Assembly (NCBI GenBank): GCA_910589415.1
Contig: OU342639.1
Location: 21,770,268-21,834,267 of the forward strand
DNA length: 64,000 nt
Origin: Malachius bipustulatus
Lineage: Eukaryota > Arthropoda > Insecta > Coleoptera > Melyridae
Reading direction: 5' to 3'
The position numbers were made by a program, and so were the translations under genes. The notes under the pieces were generated by a model that was not told the DNA's origin, searched no databases, and was given only the letters and a program-made list of their open reading frames with translations. This document shows positions 10,112 through 22,685 of this stretch, one piece after another. Position 1 is the stretch's first letter. Every line of letters starts with the position of its first letter.

Positions 10112-11879
10112 TATGTATAAATTATAATTTTTTGGTCTTGACTTTGAATAATTTTGACATTTCTAAATGAGATATTAAATTAGGGATACATATTAGAGTG
10201 TTAGATTAGGGAAAATGCGTGAAACATTTTTCACTTGTAGTCCACACTTAAAGTGATTTTGGACCCTAAAAGTAGTTCATTCGGCTTTAGAATATTTTCA
10301 AATATGAGTGAGTCAGTTTTTTGTACCAGGACTTGTCCAGTTTATGGAAGACCTGTTTTAAGAAATAAAAGTTTTCTTAAATATATGTCCGGAAAAGCTT
10401 GGAAAAATTATTGGTATAAAATTAAAATATTGAGAAATGTCCAAGTTATGTCGCGAAAACTAAAACAAATTGACTCAGCCTGTGTCACTGACCCTATAAC
10501 TCTGTAACTCGCAAAGCTCTGTAATTGGGTCTTAATATTAATATCTCATTGAACCTTCTTCAGTTCTCATTTATGTGGGTACACTAGGTATAATTATTTT
10601 TACAGGTGAACTTACAATCCTTTTAAATTTTATAATTATGACAGATTGCGACGTCATCGAAGAGCTAACTTCTTACTCTCACTATCATCCTTATCAGGTA
10701 ACATATTAGCGACAAACCAAAGATCTATAACCAGAAATTATAAAATTTCAGGTAAGATTATTACATATAAGGGATCAAGCACGGGGTTATTTGTACTTTC
10801 TTAGACATTTCTTGAAACACATGGATAGAATTGCGGGTTTTGGTCAAAAATTAATAAAAGGACTAGCCTATTTTGGTAAGTCATACATACTATATGATGA
10901 CCTTACTATGCTTGTTATCTTGTTAAGATTGTGAGCAATCATGTATATTAGTTTGTGGTTGAAAACAAATTTTTTGTTTTGTAGATCAACTGAAATATTT
11001 CCTGATGGTAAAAGAACAAAAAACTAAAAAAGGTAGGTAGCGGTAATTAATAAATTTATAATGATGAAGTTAATTTAAGTAATAATTTTCGAAGCAACTG
11101 AACCAAAACCTTCGACTTCCAAGAAATCACCACCAGCAAAACAAAATGAAGAAGACCTACGTAAGCTCCCACAAATTAAAGTCCAACTAATAATAAGCTT
11201 ACTTGATGTTCCATGTTTTAGGAAGTCGTCTAGGAGATATAATAGTTGGTCTACTCTGAACCATTTCATGACAACGCAGCCATTTATAGATAGAAGACGT
11301 GCACAACCACCTCAGGGATCTGACGAAGGATCAGGTAGAAATATTAATTTGTTTCGAAATTAATTAAAATAATGACTAACAAAAATGATCCTCCTTCAGA
11401 CAGATCTGGAACATCTTCTTCTGAAGGTAAAACTAAAAAGCGTCGTAAAGATCATCAGCCACCGCCTGAAGTTCCCATGCCTGAAGAGTCACCAGACCCA
11501 TGTGCTGATTTTAATGTCCGTTTAACCCCCGAAGGGTGTCTAAAAGGTAAACTACCGCAATATAATCTGCCAAATGAAGAGACAATGCAGCTAACAGTGG
11601 AGGCTACGGATTTCACAGGAGATATACCTAGCTTCGGTCCCACCCTCGATATAGTGCGGGATAATAAGCTTATCTCGCTCATTCCTGAACACTTAGAGGT
11701 AGGTACAGATGCGAATTAGTTGATAGTTTCAGTTTGAATAATTTAAGTACACTTACCTATAGGCAAGAACGGAGGATATTTTCAGCAAAAATGACCCTGA
11801 CTATGAGTTCGTGTTATGCAGGAAGGATAACAGGTATTTCTATTGTTTAATTCTATAATGTCTACAGAATTCACTTCTA

Positions 11880-12739
11880 TATTTGGTTTCATAAGAACAT
11901 TTTTCACATTTTTTTGTGAACTTTAGTTTCTTTTTAATGCTGATATTTACGATGTCTAGTCAAATTAGTTTTAATTCTAGTTTCATATTCACACTCCTCA
12001 CATTTTTATACATTTCGCCTTCTTTAGAATGTTTAATCATAATATACGCTTTATATTTGGTTTCAATTTCAAATGAACATTCAGTCACCTGACATGCGTA
12101 CAATTCTGCGTCTTTTGAATGCTTAATTTGATGTTGGGTCAAGTCACTTTTCCTTGTGGTTTCATAAGAACATTCTGGGCATTTGTGAACTTTAAGTTCT
12201 TAATGTTTTTTCAATTCAATGTGCGCAGTTGTATTTTAACAACTCATTGGTAATCCTGTTGTTTAGTCTTCCAAAACACCCCTCACATGCCCATTCCACT
12301 TTTTCCACTCGCGTCGCTCACAGGGTTGCTGCATTAAATCAGGTCTTTGGTCAGGGTAGGTTTTTTTTCCTTTAAATGTCCCTAAAATTAAAAAAAAAAA
12401 CCTACCCTGACCAAAAACCTGATTTAATGCAGCAACACTGTGACTGCTGTGAGAGACGCGAGTGGAAAAAGTGGAATGGGCATGTGATGGGTGTTTTGGA
12501 AGACTAAACAACAGGATAACCAACTCATTTTCTTGAACAGATGAGTCACATTGATCCAGCCCATCGTTAAATATAAAACCGTTATCACTTTTCCCGGCCA
12601 GATCCCATACAAGTTCATGTTTATTGATGTCAATCTCTTCTTTAAACTCGCAATTTTCTGTCTGAACTTGAAACGCATCTGTTACAGGTAAGTCTTCAGG
12701 TTCATGTTTTATCGGACAAAATGAAAATTTAGTTTCCAT
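11880..12739 (-). pseudogene. C2H2 zinc-finger gene remnant, interrupted by a palindromic MITE
   Basis: From 12739 leftward the frame starts METKFSFCPIKHEPEDL and continues with an acidic N-terminal region as found ahead of insect C2H2 arrays. It is cut at 12521 by a 273-bp MITE. Beyond the MITE (12240-11880) the translation shows finger-like repeats such as CSYETTRKSDLTQHQIKH and a second with C-x4-C spacing (CQVTEC), with frame breaks between fingers. The MITE is flanked by an 8-bp duplication. I take this as a decayed gene, although splicing could hide part of the damage. Confidence 0.6.
12249..12521. mobile_element. Near-perfect palindromic MITE, 8-bp target duplication (hAT-like)
   Basis: Flanked by AACTCATT at 12241-12248 and 12522-12529. 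The element starts GGTAATCCTGTTGTTTAGTC and ends with its inverse. The arms are over 110 bases each with only a short T-rich/A-rich spacer. An 8-bp duplication is usual for hAT elements. Confidence 0.85.
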
Positions 12740-13944
12740 GTTGTTAAACTCATCGCAACTGTCTTCGATTTTCGCAATGGAAGTTTGTTAAATAATGCTA
12801 AACTAAAAAATATTCAAATGTTTTAGAAATAGAAATCACAGCCACCTTCAATATATAAGGTGAGTTCGGCAAATACGTTGGAGGAAATTTTTTACCTCCT
12901 GACAGTTCGGCAATTACCACTTCGTGCTCTATGACGTAGGTATTTGTGTTTCTTTAATATATCGTCGAGATATGTGAGCGTATCTTTTACATCCCGCGCA
13001 AATGACCGAGCTTCCAGAGATTTTGTGTATTGAGGTTATGAATTTCTTCATTTTTATGATGTTTGTTTGTTTATACCTGGCTGGACCGGATGACAGATAG
13101 TACTGGAACTCTTGGTTGTCTGATTCGGTCGTTTATTGTGCAATTATTAGACTTAGACTCTCGACTCTTGTTGTTAATTATTAACATGAATTCAGGGAGA
13201 TTCTTGCTTGTAAAAGACGAAGATGGACGAGAAAGGAAAGCTTAAAGCAAAAATACTCTAACTTATAGGTATCATTATTATTCTTTACAGGTACAATAAA
13301 AAATTTACCTGTAGCAATCCATATACATATTATACCCAAATACCATAAAGTAATCATCAACTGTTTTGATAACTTCAACTCTGCATGATCCCTTGAAACA
13401 CCCACATAAGTTAAGTTACTGACTAGTTTTTGTAATAAATTTTCAAAACTTTTGTAGGTTTTAACCTAAAATGCATTTGAAACTGCCGATCATTAAAATT
13501 TGTTACAGTAATTTCGGCATAATTTTTAATTTTATTGTGTATTTCTAACACTCCTCATCTTCATCGAAAAATAATCCGAAGCACAAAGCTGCTTGAATTG
13601 CTAACAGTTCTCGATTAGCTAGCAGACATTTTGAAATTCAAACTTTTTTTAAATCTTGCAAATTGCACCCGAGATCGTTCGGCAAATGTTATATGCTCGC
13701 TAACCTTCGTAGTCACGTGACCTAAAATCGAGAAATCGGCATCGGCGCAACACAACTGTCTACGACTACCTGTCAGTTCTGCCACTAGAAGACAGTGACA
13801 ATCGATGAGTTTGACGTAACGAAAGCGGCGTTCAGGATTCGATCATTTTAACTGCCAACTAAACATTTCAAAATGCATTTTAATTTTAAATAAATCAAAA
13901 AATATGTTTTATGCACTGTAAACCGTATTTAAAGGTTTTTAAAG
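12740..13944. other. Intergenic stretch without recognised gene
   Basis: AT-rich. Two copies of GTTCGGCAAAT (about 12867 and 13678) in the same orientation may be ends of an older element. Short open frames here lack coding character. Confidence 0.4.
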
Positions 13945-14118
13945 GTACTATAAAGGTCAATTAAGTTAACGGGCAGATTTCTGTGGCCATTTCTAAAGAA
14001 GATTCTTGGCATGAAAATGGAAAATGAATGAAAATTATTAAAATAAAATGTCAACAAAAGTGATTTGATGTTGATATTAGCTTTAAAAACGATCATAGTA
14101 ATCTTCCCGTTAGGGTAA
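13945..14118. mobile_element. MITE of the AACGGGCAGATTTCTG family
   Basis: Left part matches the MITE at 6545-6748 (AGTTAACGGGCAGATTTCTG) and the right part ends CTTCCCGTTAGGG. The right end is interrupted by the adjoining hAT-like element at 14121. Confidence 0.6.
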
Positions 14119-14120
14119 AG

Positions 14121-14383
14121 CAGAGGTGTCCAGACTACGGCCCGCCGGCCAAACCCGGCCCGGCAGGCGATTTTATCCGGCCCGCCAAGGATTTCGTAAA
14201 GTATAGTAAAATATAAATGTAGCGTGGCGCGTCGGTATTAGATCTCGCGCCATATAAAAATAAAATTTAGTGCTGCTTTACTTGTAATAAGGTTTTTTAA
14301 TTCACATATTTACGATGCTTGGCCCCCGCTAATGAATTTAAATACCAAACTGGCCCTCGCAGCAAAAATTTTGGACGCCTCTG
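14121..14383. mobile_element. Non-autonomous hAT element
   Basis: Terminal inverted repeats CAGAGGTGTCCA and the inverse of GGACGCCTCTG bound a 263-bp element with the run GGCCCGCCGG. The flanks GGGTAAAG and GCGTAAAG match at 7 of 8 bases, as expected for an old hAT duplication. Confidence 0.8.
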
Positions 14384-14390
14384 GCGTAAA

Positions 14391-14784
14391 GAACGCTGTC
14401 AGTGTGACGTCACTGGGCGGGGCTAAGTGTAAATGGTTTCAAATAAACAAACCGTTCACGTAGCCATTGTTATCAGTTGTCGAGATTTTTAGTTTTAGTT
14501 GAAGTTTTAAGTTCACGTCGAGATTGTGGTTCTGAAGTCTGACTTATTGAGGTTGTTTTTAGGCATTGACATGCGATCGCCGTCAATAATAATTATTGAA
14601 TTAAACTAAATCACATTTTATATTTCCATCGATCTCGAGCCGTCTGTCAGTAGTTTTATTTTTTTTATCACTAAAAATTCCGCTTTTACTGTAATGAAAA
14701 GTTTACAGTGAAATTGGCAACCCTGCAACTCAAATGCTTATTTATTTGGAACCCTTAGCCCGCCCACTGACGTCATCATTGACG
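14391..14784. mobile_element. MITE with GACGTCA-containing inverted ends
   Basis: Left TGACGTCACTGGGCGGGGCT pairs with right AGCCCGCCCACTGACGTCA, and the arms continue with AAATAAACA-type sequence. Interior not coding. Confidence 0.65.
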
Positions 14785-15424
14785 GTAGCCATGAACTTTT
14801 ATAATACCCGCTGCTAGTGTTACAAAACAGCACGCGCCTCATATCTCTAAACATGTTACCTAGTTTGTGTTTGTTTAACAATCCCCAGTAGCAAGACACT
14901 CATCCTGTTGTACTGAAAACTGCCGTAATCATTCTGCTATATTGAAATAAAAGTGCCGGTTTCAGTACAATCTTTGATCTTTAGACTATTAAATAAAAGA
15001 TATATATGGTCTAAGGTTTGATCACACAAACCTCTATAAAAATCACGGAAAAGGTGACTGGTCATATATGCGTCATTTAAAACTGAAATTAAATTTCAAA
15101 ATGCCATTACTGTCATCGTCTGTGATTGACATGTCTACTATTCTGGAAATGAGGGGGGGGGGGGGTGCAAAAGAGCGACGTAGGTACAAATGATAAAATC
15201 ATAAAATAGCGAAACTTAGCGATATAACTAAATTAAAATTTTATTTCTATAGTTTTATTATTTTATATAATTCTTTTTCAAAGTCAAAGGTCAAAATAAA
15301 AATCCCATATAGAGGTTAAGAGAGATATTATGTTTTGACACTGACACACCTAATGTCAATTGTCAAATTTTGACCGTTGACAGTACTGCAACAATTTACT
15401 ACATAAACTACCTCTGATAAAAAC

Positions 15425-15964
15425 CACGATAGACATATATACACGGTATGCCGATAGACGATACCGCGCAGGCTGCGTTCCGGTCTTGTGACTTCACGTG
15501 GTTCTAGGACTACACCTTGAGATTCCTCATATCTTTTTTATTGTCAGGAGTAAATAAATAATTTTTTGTAGGCTTGCATAAGTCGGCAACAGCTATCCAT
15601 TTAACATTTAAAAAAATTTCAAGGCCAACTAAATCATAGAGTTTTCATTGTCAACTTGTCTTTTTCTTATAGCCGCCATATTGTTTTTTTTACGTCGTTT
15701 GGTACAAAAAAATCATAAAAATCAAAAATCAATAACATTAAAAAAAATTGTAAAATTTTCATTTTATTTAAAGATTTTTCCGTAATAGATCTAGCACAAA
15801 GAACAACATAAGCAAAAAGGATGGAAGCAATATAATTTGACATTTATTTTATAAACAACCTCTCCGTGATTAATACTTTGTCAAAATAAAACCACATGAC
15901 GTCATTGCGCAGTAATAACCAAAATAGTAACATCAATCGGCATACCGTGTATATGTGTATCGTG
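15425..15964. mobile_element. 540-bp MITE with 8-bp duplication ATAAAAAC
   Basis: The left end CACGATAGACATATATACAC pairs with the right end ATGTGTATCGTG; both arms also hold CGGTATGCCGAT. ATAAAAAC is present immediately outside both ends (15417-15424, 15965-15972). hAT-like by duplication length. Confidence 0.85.
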
Positions 15965-15972
15965 ATAAAAAC

Positions 15973-16949
15973 TACCTGCATTATAATATAACTACACACT
16001 ACACGTAGAAAATTCAAGTGTAAAGAACATCAACTACATCTAGTATTCCGAATTCTGGTTATCATATCACTTTATCAGATATCTTATAAATAAATAATAT
16101 ATGATATTGTGTGAGAAGTAAAATCAAATAGGTTACTATTTCTAAGATTTACGTAAAAGGTAATCCAATGATGCGCATGGAGACTTTGAGAAGATATTGT
16201 AAGATAGACGCCCCCCTCTCTCTCAGCCACAGCTCACGGCCCTCCCTTGTTTTGTCATTCTTGTCAGTTTGTTTGTAAACTTCGGAAGAAAGTGTAATAT
16301 AAGGGGCTAAATGCAGGAAAGTGTAAGGCCATTAAAGAAACGAAGAAGAAGTGTAATATAACCTAACTTAATCTCAATCGGGATTTTCAAGTCGATCATA
16401 CAAATACGAAATAGACCGCCAAGTCAAAGCGAAAAGATCCCAAATAGATGATGTTTTGGAAGATAGAAGACACCTACGTCAATAATTAACCCCCGTTCCT
16501 GCCCTGGGTGTCCTCCTATACCTATAGACCAGAGCTTATGGTAACTAAAGAGAGAGTTTTTTCGGGTTTCGTTTTGCGTTAGTTGAGAAAAAATTACGAA
16601 TATTTCAGCCAACACAAAAGTGGTAGGTACTATAAAAAGAAGTTAAATTACAGAGACCGGGTGTGGAGAGTATAATCGGATTTCAAAAGTCAAATCAGTG
16701 AAGACCTTAGAAAGGAGATATTGAAAACCCATCATGTTGCTGACCCAATTTCAAGCATCTGCTACTCGGGACTTGGTTCTTCCCGGAGAGAATTTCACTT
16801 GAAGCATACCAAAATTTTTTGTTAATGTAAAGTCCAGGAGGAGGTTGGAGGTAGAATTCATTTTTTGGTTGTCGTCTTATTGTATTTACAAAAATTTCAG
16901 ATATTATACTAGAACAGTCAAACAATCAAAACGTTCTACTGACATCACG
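15973..16949. other. Upstream region of the UBF-like gene
   Basis: No coding sequence recognised. It should contain the promoter and 5' UTR of the gene that starts at 16950, but I see no clear TATA box or initiator. Confidence 0.4.
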
Positions 16950-19900
16950 ATGACAGAAAATGCATGCACAAGCTCACTAGATGAAGTTCAATCTTTAGGA
17001 ACCCTCCCAAAACCTTTTGTGCAGGTGCAGAAACGAACCAAAGAGGCTACAGTTAAGAAGAGCAAGTATGCTACTAGACCAACGCACTTTAAATGTAATT
17101 TTTTTAATTTAATGTATAGGTACTAGGCAACCCTGTATTTTTGATGCTTAGCACTAGGTAGGTGGGTCAGGACCATAGCAAGATAAGGAAGCTACATTGC
17201 TCCCAGCGAGTCTCCAGTTATGTCCCTAAACAGCTCATTCCTAAACATTGCGGCTTGCTGTGAGCAGTATTTCACTGCTGGTGAATTTGTCAGTTATAAT
17301 ATTCAATTCAAAACTCAATGTCACTGAATACAGAGACAATAAAATGACAAGGAGTATTTAGCAGCAGGAATATCTTTCTTGTTTGATTACTGTTTTTTAT
17401 TCTTGAATAATAGAAAACATTTTATATGCTTTTTATGACACTTTTGCCACCTAAGAATAATTGCTTATAATATTTGTAAAGCTGAGAATTTCAAGTTGAT
17501 TTAAAAACGCTCCATATAAAAGACACATCTGATTTTCACTAAACTATTCAAAACTCCTCTTCAACAACAACGTCTTTGTAAACCCAAGTATAGAAAAGAA
17601 CCAGTAATTTGGTGATTTATTTACTGGGGAGAAGTTTTTATTACTATGCATTAAAATATTAATTTTAATAACTTGATAAGCTATAAAAATAATCAGAACC
17701 CTTGACTAATTATTGTTCAACACAAAACACTTATGAAAATAAGTGTTTTCACTGTTTTGTACCTAAATTCTCAGATGAAATACATACCTTGTTGAAAAAT
17801 AATCTATTATCACACTCTATTGCTTTCAGTTCCATTTTTTCCTGACAAGGATGTCGAAAAACTTCTAGAAAGAATCCAAAATCAACTACCAGCCAACGAT
17901 AATATTGCCTCTACCTTCCGAATAAAGAAGATCAACTGGGATGAAGTAAATTTGTTTTATTTCGTAGTCTTGTATAATTAATGAAATTTTTTATTGCATA
18001 TTTTAGGTCGCGTTTGGACCATACACAGCAGTGCAGTGTAAGGACGCATGGTGTCATTACCAACAACACGCTAAGAAATTTAGAGTCCTTGGAGAGATCT
18101 TGAGGGATATAAGAAATAGGATTAGAAAGCCTTTGCATTTAAAAATGGAGGAGGTATACATTCCTTTTTTAAAATATACATCCCATCCTTCCATCTCAAC
18201 CTTTTTCTGCTGTCACACTTTGTTTTAATGATCAGAGAACTTTTATTAAACTGGTGGTATTATTTTTGATAACCATATTAATAGTTATGTTGTGTTTTTA
18301 TTTTTATGAAAAGGAAAAATTCAGAGTCACAAACAGATGGGACTTGAAATCACTTACCAAGCATGATGATAGAAGCAAACTGCATACGAATAAAAGCCAC
18401 ACCAAGAGCCGACGACGTTCACCTAAACTTGTGAAACCTTGGTGAGTGTCATTTCAAAATTTAACTCGACAAATAAAAATATATTTTTACATCCTCGAAC
18501 TGTGGTTAAAACCAATTCTGGTTTAAAAACACTATTCTCGTGACTTTTTTTGTTACTGTACCTAGTAACCAGTAGGTACAAGTATTTTTTCCTGAGAAAA
18601 TTAATTATTTTTCTTTTATTTTGAATTTACTGGCCTTTTCTTTCAGAAGTGCTGAATAAATTGGAAAAATAACACAGTAAAACATAGCTTTTGTTGGAGT
18701 ACTTATCTAAACTTTTTATCTTGGAAATAAATAATATTAGTGGTGTGTAATAAATATAAGTAATTATTAAATAAATAATTGACGGATTGAGTCTGGGGTT
18801 AATTTATGAATGAACCCAATTTACGAAATCCTTAACAATAACAATCTTAACACATTCACTGCCGGGACCGCCCCAGAGGCGGTCACCCGACTTCTCTAAA
18901 AACTCCGCGACCGCCCGAGAGGCGTTCATGTATATCTTCAATACAACGTTGGATAATTTCATGAGGACAGTTTGGATCGGTTCGTTCTATTAAGAGGAGA
19001 TTTTAGTAAAGTCTAAACTACCAGATGTTGAGTTTGGTTTCTTGTTACAGGTGTCGGGGCATATTGTACAGGACTAGTATTGAAAAAAATTGCCCATTAT
19101 GTATTTTTGTTGTTTATATTATACAATCAATGTTTAGCCTGTTTTTAGTTTTAAAATCTTTAGTTTTAAAATACATTTTTGGCAAAAAATATTTCAAAAC
19201 ATTAAAACAAACAAAAATATGATGTTGACCGCCCGAGTGGCGTTGACCGGCACATGGCACAGAACGCCTATGCGAGTGCTATAATACAGGTGTGAGACGT
19301 CGCGAACGCCTCAGTTCGTATATAGCATACACCGTACAATATTTAAAAAATGTTTGAACAGAAATATCAGGCCGCATAATAAGCAAATTACTTGTCCTGT
19401 GCCGGCACCGCCCCTGGGGCGTTCTTACTTTTTTTTCCAAAAAACGCTATATTTCAACTTAGTTTAGTGTCTACTAGCTACAACAAACATTACATTAGCA
19501 GATTACAAGGAAAAAAAAGGCGGCACATTGTCAACCGTCACCAATATGCTCTGGCAGTGAATGTGTCCAGAAAACAAATGAAGCTAGAATTTTTTTCTTT
19601 TAGAGTCTCCAATCCCACAACACCATATCATAGTGTGTTGATTTTTTTACACGAGATTTGCAACACACTAGTGCTGAGGCCCCACTTGGGGATGGAATTC
19701 CCCGGATGGAGAGAAGTAAATTTTAAATAGAGGCCTGACCGAATATGACTTCTCAGTGTCTGAAGGAATTGCGGTTACATAAAAAAAACTAAGTTGGATA
19801 AAAACACCGAAGTGGAATCTGTTGAACATTTGAAACTCCCTAGTTACTTTTCGTTTCTGCATTCCCGTGTGGTAAAAACATGTAGGTGATGAAAAACGGT

Positions 19901-20397
19901 CACACTTTACTTCTCATATCTTATAAATATTCCATGAAGCCATACTAATTAATAATAATAATAGTCAAGCACTTTTCTTGACTAATTGTAATTGTAGCCA
20001 TGATAAACTTTTTATATAAATATTTATCTGACAGAATTACCTTCAATCTTACGAAAGTATTTTCTGTAAAACACAGTTGATCTGCGTGTTCAACATGTTT
20101 CTTATGACATTTTATTTTAGGAATCCCTTGAAATACTTTGCAAAATGTTATAACGGAACTTTAAGCCCCGCTGCTGCATGGCGGACTCTTTCGCAAGAAG
20201 AGAGACAGAAATATGATGAACTAGGCAAAAGGTCTGCTGTATTGTATCTCAAAGAATATGAAGATCATCTCAATACAAAATCTTTGGATGAATTGGTAAA
20301 CACACCATCGTCTCGGAGTAATACGACCAGATCCTCAGGATCATTAAGCGAAGACAGTGAAGATGACAGCGATGATGATGAGGTAAATCTGAACTGA
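16950..20397 (+). CDS. UBF-like nucleolar transcription factor: dimerisation region, one HMG-like box, acidic tail
   Basis: Five exons join in frame: 16950-17094, 17830-17945, 18007-18153, 18314-18441, 20121-20397 (270 aa plus TGA). Exons 2-3 encode LLERIQNQLPANDN, INWDEVAFGPY, CKDAWCHYQQHAKKFRVL and ILRDIRNRIRKPL. These align stepwise with the N-terminal dimerisation region of vertebrate UBF, where the matching steps are a LLECMKNNLPSND-type helix, DWEKVAF and KFRTLTELI. The exon 4/5 junction falls inside an HMG-like box beginning VKPWNPLKYFAKCYNG and including WRTLSQEERQKYDEL. An acidic end, SEDSEDDSDDDE, resembles the UBF tail. UBF normally carries several boxes; this protein has one. GAG followed by GTAAAT at 20382 could be a further donor, so the gene might continue. 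The exon 4 acceptor (18313) is weak and chosen because it keeps the frame. Confidence 0.75.
18851..19565. mobile_element. Inverted-repeat element in intron 4 of the UBF-like gene
   Basis: Ends CACATTCACTGCCGG and CTGGCAGTGAATGTG. Several internal repeats of GACCGCC...GGCG-type sequence (for example GACCGCCCGAGAGGCG, CACCGCCCCTGGGGCG). TTAA precedes the left end but not the right, so a piggyBac origin is not shown. Confidence 0.65.
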
Positions 20398-21794
20398 AGG
20401 TTTACTCAATTGCACTTAATTTATAATTTGTAATTTATTTATATTAATTTTGGCCACACCCAATTATTGTATTAATAATATATTATATTATTTTTATTCA
20501 ATGTTTGTTTATTACTTTTATAGGTAATTTTAAGTTTTAAATTATTATCTTAAAAGCAATTATTGTTTGTACAATTATTTATGGTTTACCAGTTTACAAT
20601 TATTTGTAATTGCTTGACCACCCTCCAGGGTGAAAACTGATAAACCACCTATGGTAATAAATACAGTCATAAGAAGGGAACTGTTCTTATATTATTTGTT
20701 ACTGAAAACTTAAACATTCTGGTGAAATGAATTTGAGTAATATTTTAATGAATATCTTTTGTAAATTATTTTAACACTATAATTATTATATTATCGGTAT
20801 TATATTAAAAGTAACACCATATGAAGTTTGGGGTTTTTAATGAAGCAATAATAAACATTTAAACATTCTTAAACTTCTAAGTAAGCAATTATTTTAAAGT
20901 ACTTATAAGTTATAAATATAACACTAAATGACAGTAAACATATTGCCATGAAAATGAAGACATGCTATTTTGAACACAGGATATCTATCTCTGAGCAGAA
21001 CATAGCCTCCCCGATGTTTAGGTGTATTCGGTTGAATGCGTAACAGGCTATTGGTAAAACAGGAGTGCCAGCTGGGAACAAACTGAGATCTGAAAATTTT
21101 ATTCAATAAGATACAAAATAAAAAAAAAACAATATTCAAAGAGAATTATAAAATTACAGGTATAAAATTTGTAACGTTTGTTTCATCTTTAATCATTAAT
21201 TTAAATCCTTTTTGAATTTTACTTCGAAATTTAGATGCTTTATAATGGAAAGGAGTTTTTTTTTTTGCAATTAGTTTGTTTATTTAAACCAAATTTCGAG
21301 AGCCATAAAATATTTACGCTGCAGTCAGTTTTGTCAACTTGCTGTTGTTCAATTTTTTTTATTTTGTCCTTGGCCCGTAAAACCCTTGCGAAGAACGAGA
21401 CTGTATTGTCAGAGGGTTTCAGGCTATGGATTTTATAAATAATCCAGTCTGCCGACTTCAGAGAATATTTTTAATGAGATTAATAGCTATAGATTGGACT
21501 CAGACGACGGGTGATGATCGATTGCTTTTTTGATCTTCTATTTTACAGAGGTACACGTCTCCAAGGGGGGTGCGACCCAGACACTCCTTCGCTTCTAAGA
21601 AGTAATGTGAGTCAAATTTACATCTTTTTTTTAATTTAAATCTCAAATGAGCTCTTGCAATGAGTGCAGTGAATTGTTACTTTTGATGTCTTTCTTGCTA
21701 TTGATATATTCACACAACATATAGGACTTTCAATGTATCTCTGTAACGTTAATTAATTTTACTAGACGATCCAAATTTATTTTTAAATTTTAAT
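20398..21794. other. 3' flank of the UBF-like gene
   Basis: AT-rich, with AATAAA at 20656 as a plausible poly(A) signal. No gene recognised. Confidence 0.45.
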
Positions 21795-22685
21795 GAAGGA
21801 CCCCGCAGTTTTTAAAGGCAAATTGTGTTTCACTCAATTTAGTTTAAAACTCGTGAAAAATGTCAAGCGACTCGTTCTGATAAAATGTCTCCATGGGTGC
21901 GAAAAAAACAATGAAGGTATTTCGAGATATACTTTTAAGGGTGTCCAGTATAGGTGGCAGTACATGGGGATCTTGGATCTTGGGAAAAAATTTTCAAAGC
22001 CGACTAGATCTCAGAGTTGTCATAGTCAACTTTCGTTTTTCTTAAGGCCGCCATATTGTTTCTTCGTGTCGTTCGATATAAAAAAAATGCAAACCAAAAA
22101 TGAATACCATTTAAAAAAATCTATTTTTGTACTTCTTTTTACGAAAATTTTTTTTACCAGATGATGTCAATATAAAGTCATATTACTTGCCTTAAGGTTT
22201 TAAAATTTTTATATGATATTCGGTAAAAAATTCTGGAATCTAGTCGGCTTTGGAAATTTTTTAAATGTCAAATGGATAGATAGCTTTCGAAGACTTATGT
22301 GAACCTACAAAAAAATACTTATTCATTTTTAAGAATAAAAAAAGATAAGAAATAAAAAATAAAATAAGAAATCTTGATTTTTCAGTTTTTTCGGGATATT
22401 TCAATAACAACTGAAAATATCCTAATTTTGTTTCAGATTCTCATTAAGCATCAAATTGTGCAATTTTTCTCTAATTTAACCGACCCTGTATCCCTTACCG
22501 TTTCCTAGATTCCCATGTACTGCAACTTACACTGGACACCCTGTATATCTCGAAATCCCTTTTTTATTTTTTTTTTGCGCCCATTGAGACATTTTATCAG
22601 AATGAGTCGCTTGGCATTTTTCACTATAGTTTTAAACCAAATTAAGTGAAACCTAATTTGTCTTTAAAAACTGCGGGGTCCTTTG
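21795..22685. mobile_element. Foldback element, about 890 bp
   Basis: The left end AAGGACCCCGCAGTTTTTAA pairs with the right end TTAAAAACTGCGGGGTCCTT. Arms of at least 160 bases continue through CATTTTATCAGAA/TTCTGATAAAATG-type pairing. An internal step reads GGGTGTCCAGT...ACTGGACACCC. Open frames inside are incidental. Confidence 0.85.

Larger units (their letters stand above)
3632..11840 (+). repeat. Segmental duplication, copy A
   Basis: Nearly base-for-base match to 49056-63469 in the same orientation, apart from element insertions private to one copy. It contains the piwi-A last exon and the broken copy of the unknown eight-exon gene. The right edge is sharp: after CAGGTATTTC at 11840 the copies diverge, inside exon 8 of the unknown gene. 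Private to this copy are the MITE at 6545-6748 and the foldback at 9584-10111. Confidence 0.93.
8629..11840 (+). pseudogene. Broken copy of the unknown eight-exon gene (copy A)
   Basis: Exon matches to the intact copy are 8629-8795, 10606-10697, 10752-10875, 10985-11032, 11095-11160, 11222-11334, 11400-11698 and 11763-11840, with splice sites still present. Exon 1 has one extra base before codon TGT, giving an immediate stop. Exon 6 has a 5-base insertion (ACTCT) that also causes a stop. Exon 7 differs by 3 bases. Exon 8 is cut off at 11840 by the duplication boundary, so the last 54 codons are missing. It therefore cannot make the full protein. Intron 1 holds two adjacent foldback elements. 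Confidence 0.85.

Noticed and set aside
10253..10507. Open frame of 84 codons, + strand
   Set aside because: It falls in a dispersed repeat (related sequence at 22870 and 61890) inside intron 1 of the unknown gene, and copy B lacks the frame.
18848..19568. piggyBac-type element
   Set aside because: TTAA is present only on the left side; terminal sequence does not settle the family, so I left it unclassified.
21793..22164. 123-codon frame
   Set aside because: Lies within the arm of a foldback element; the amino-acid pattern has no coding character.
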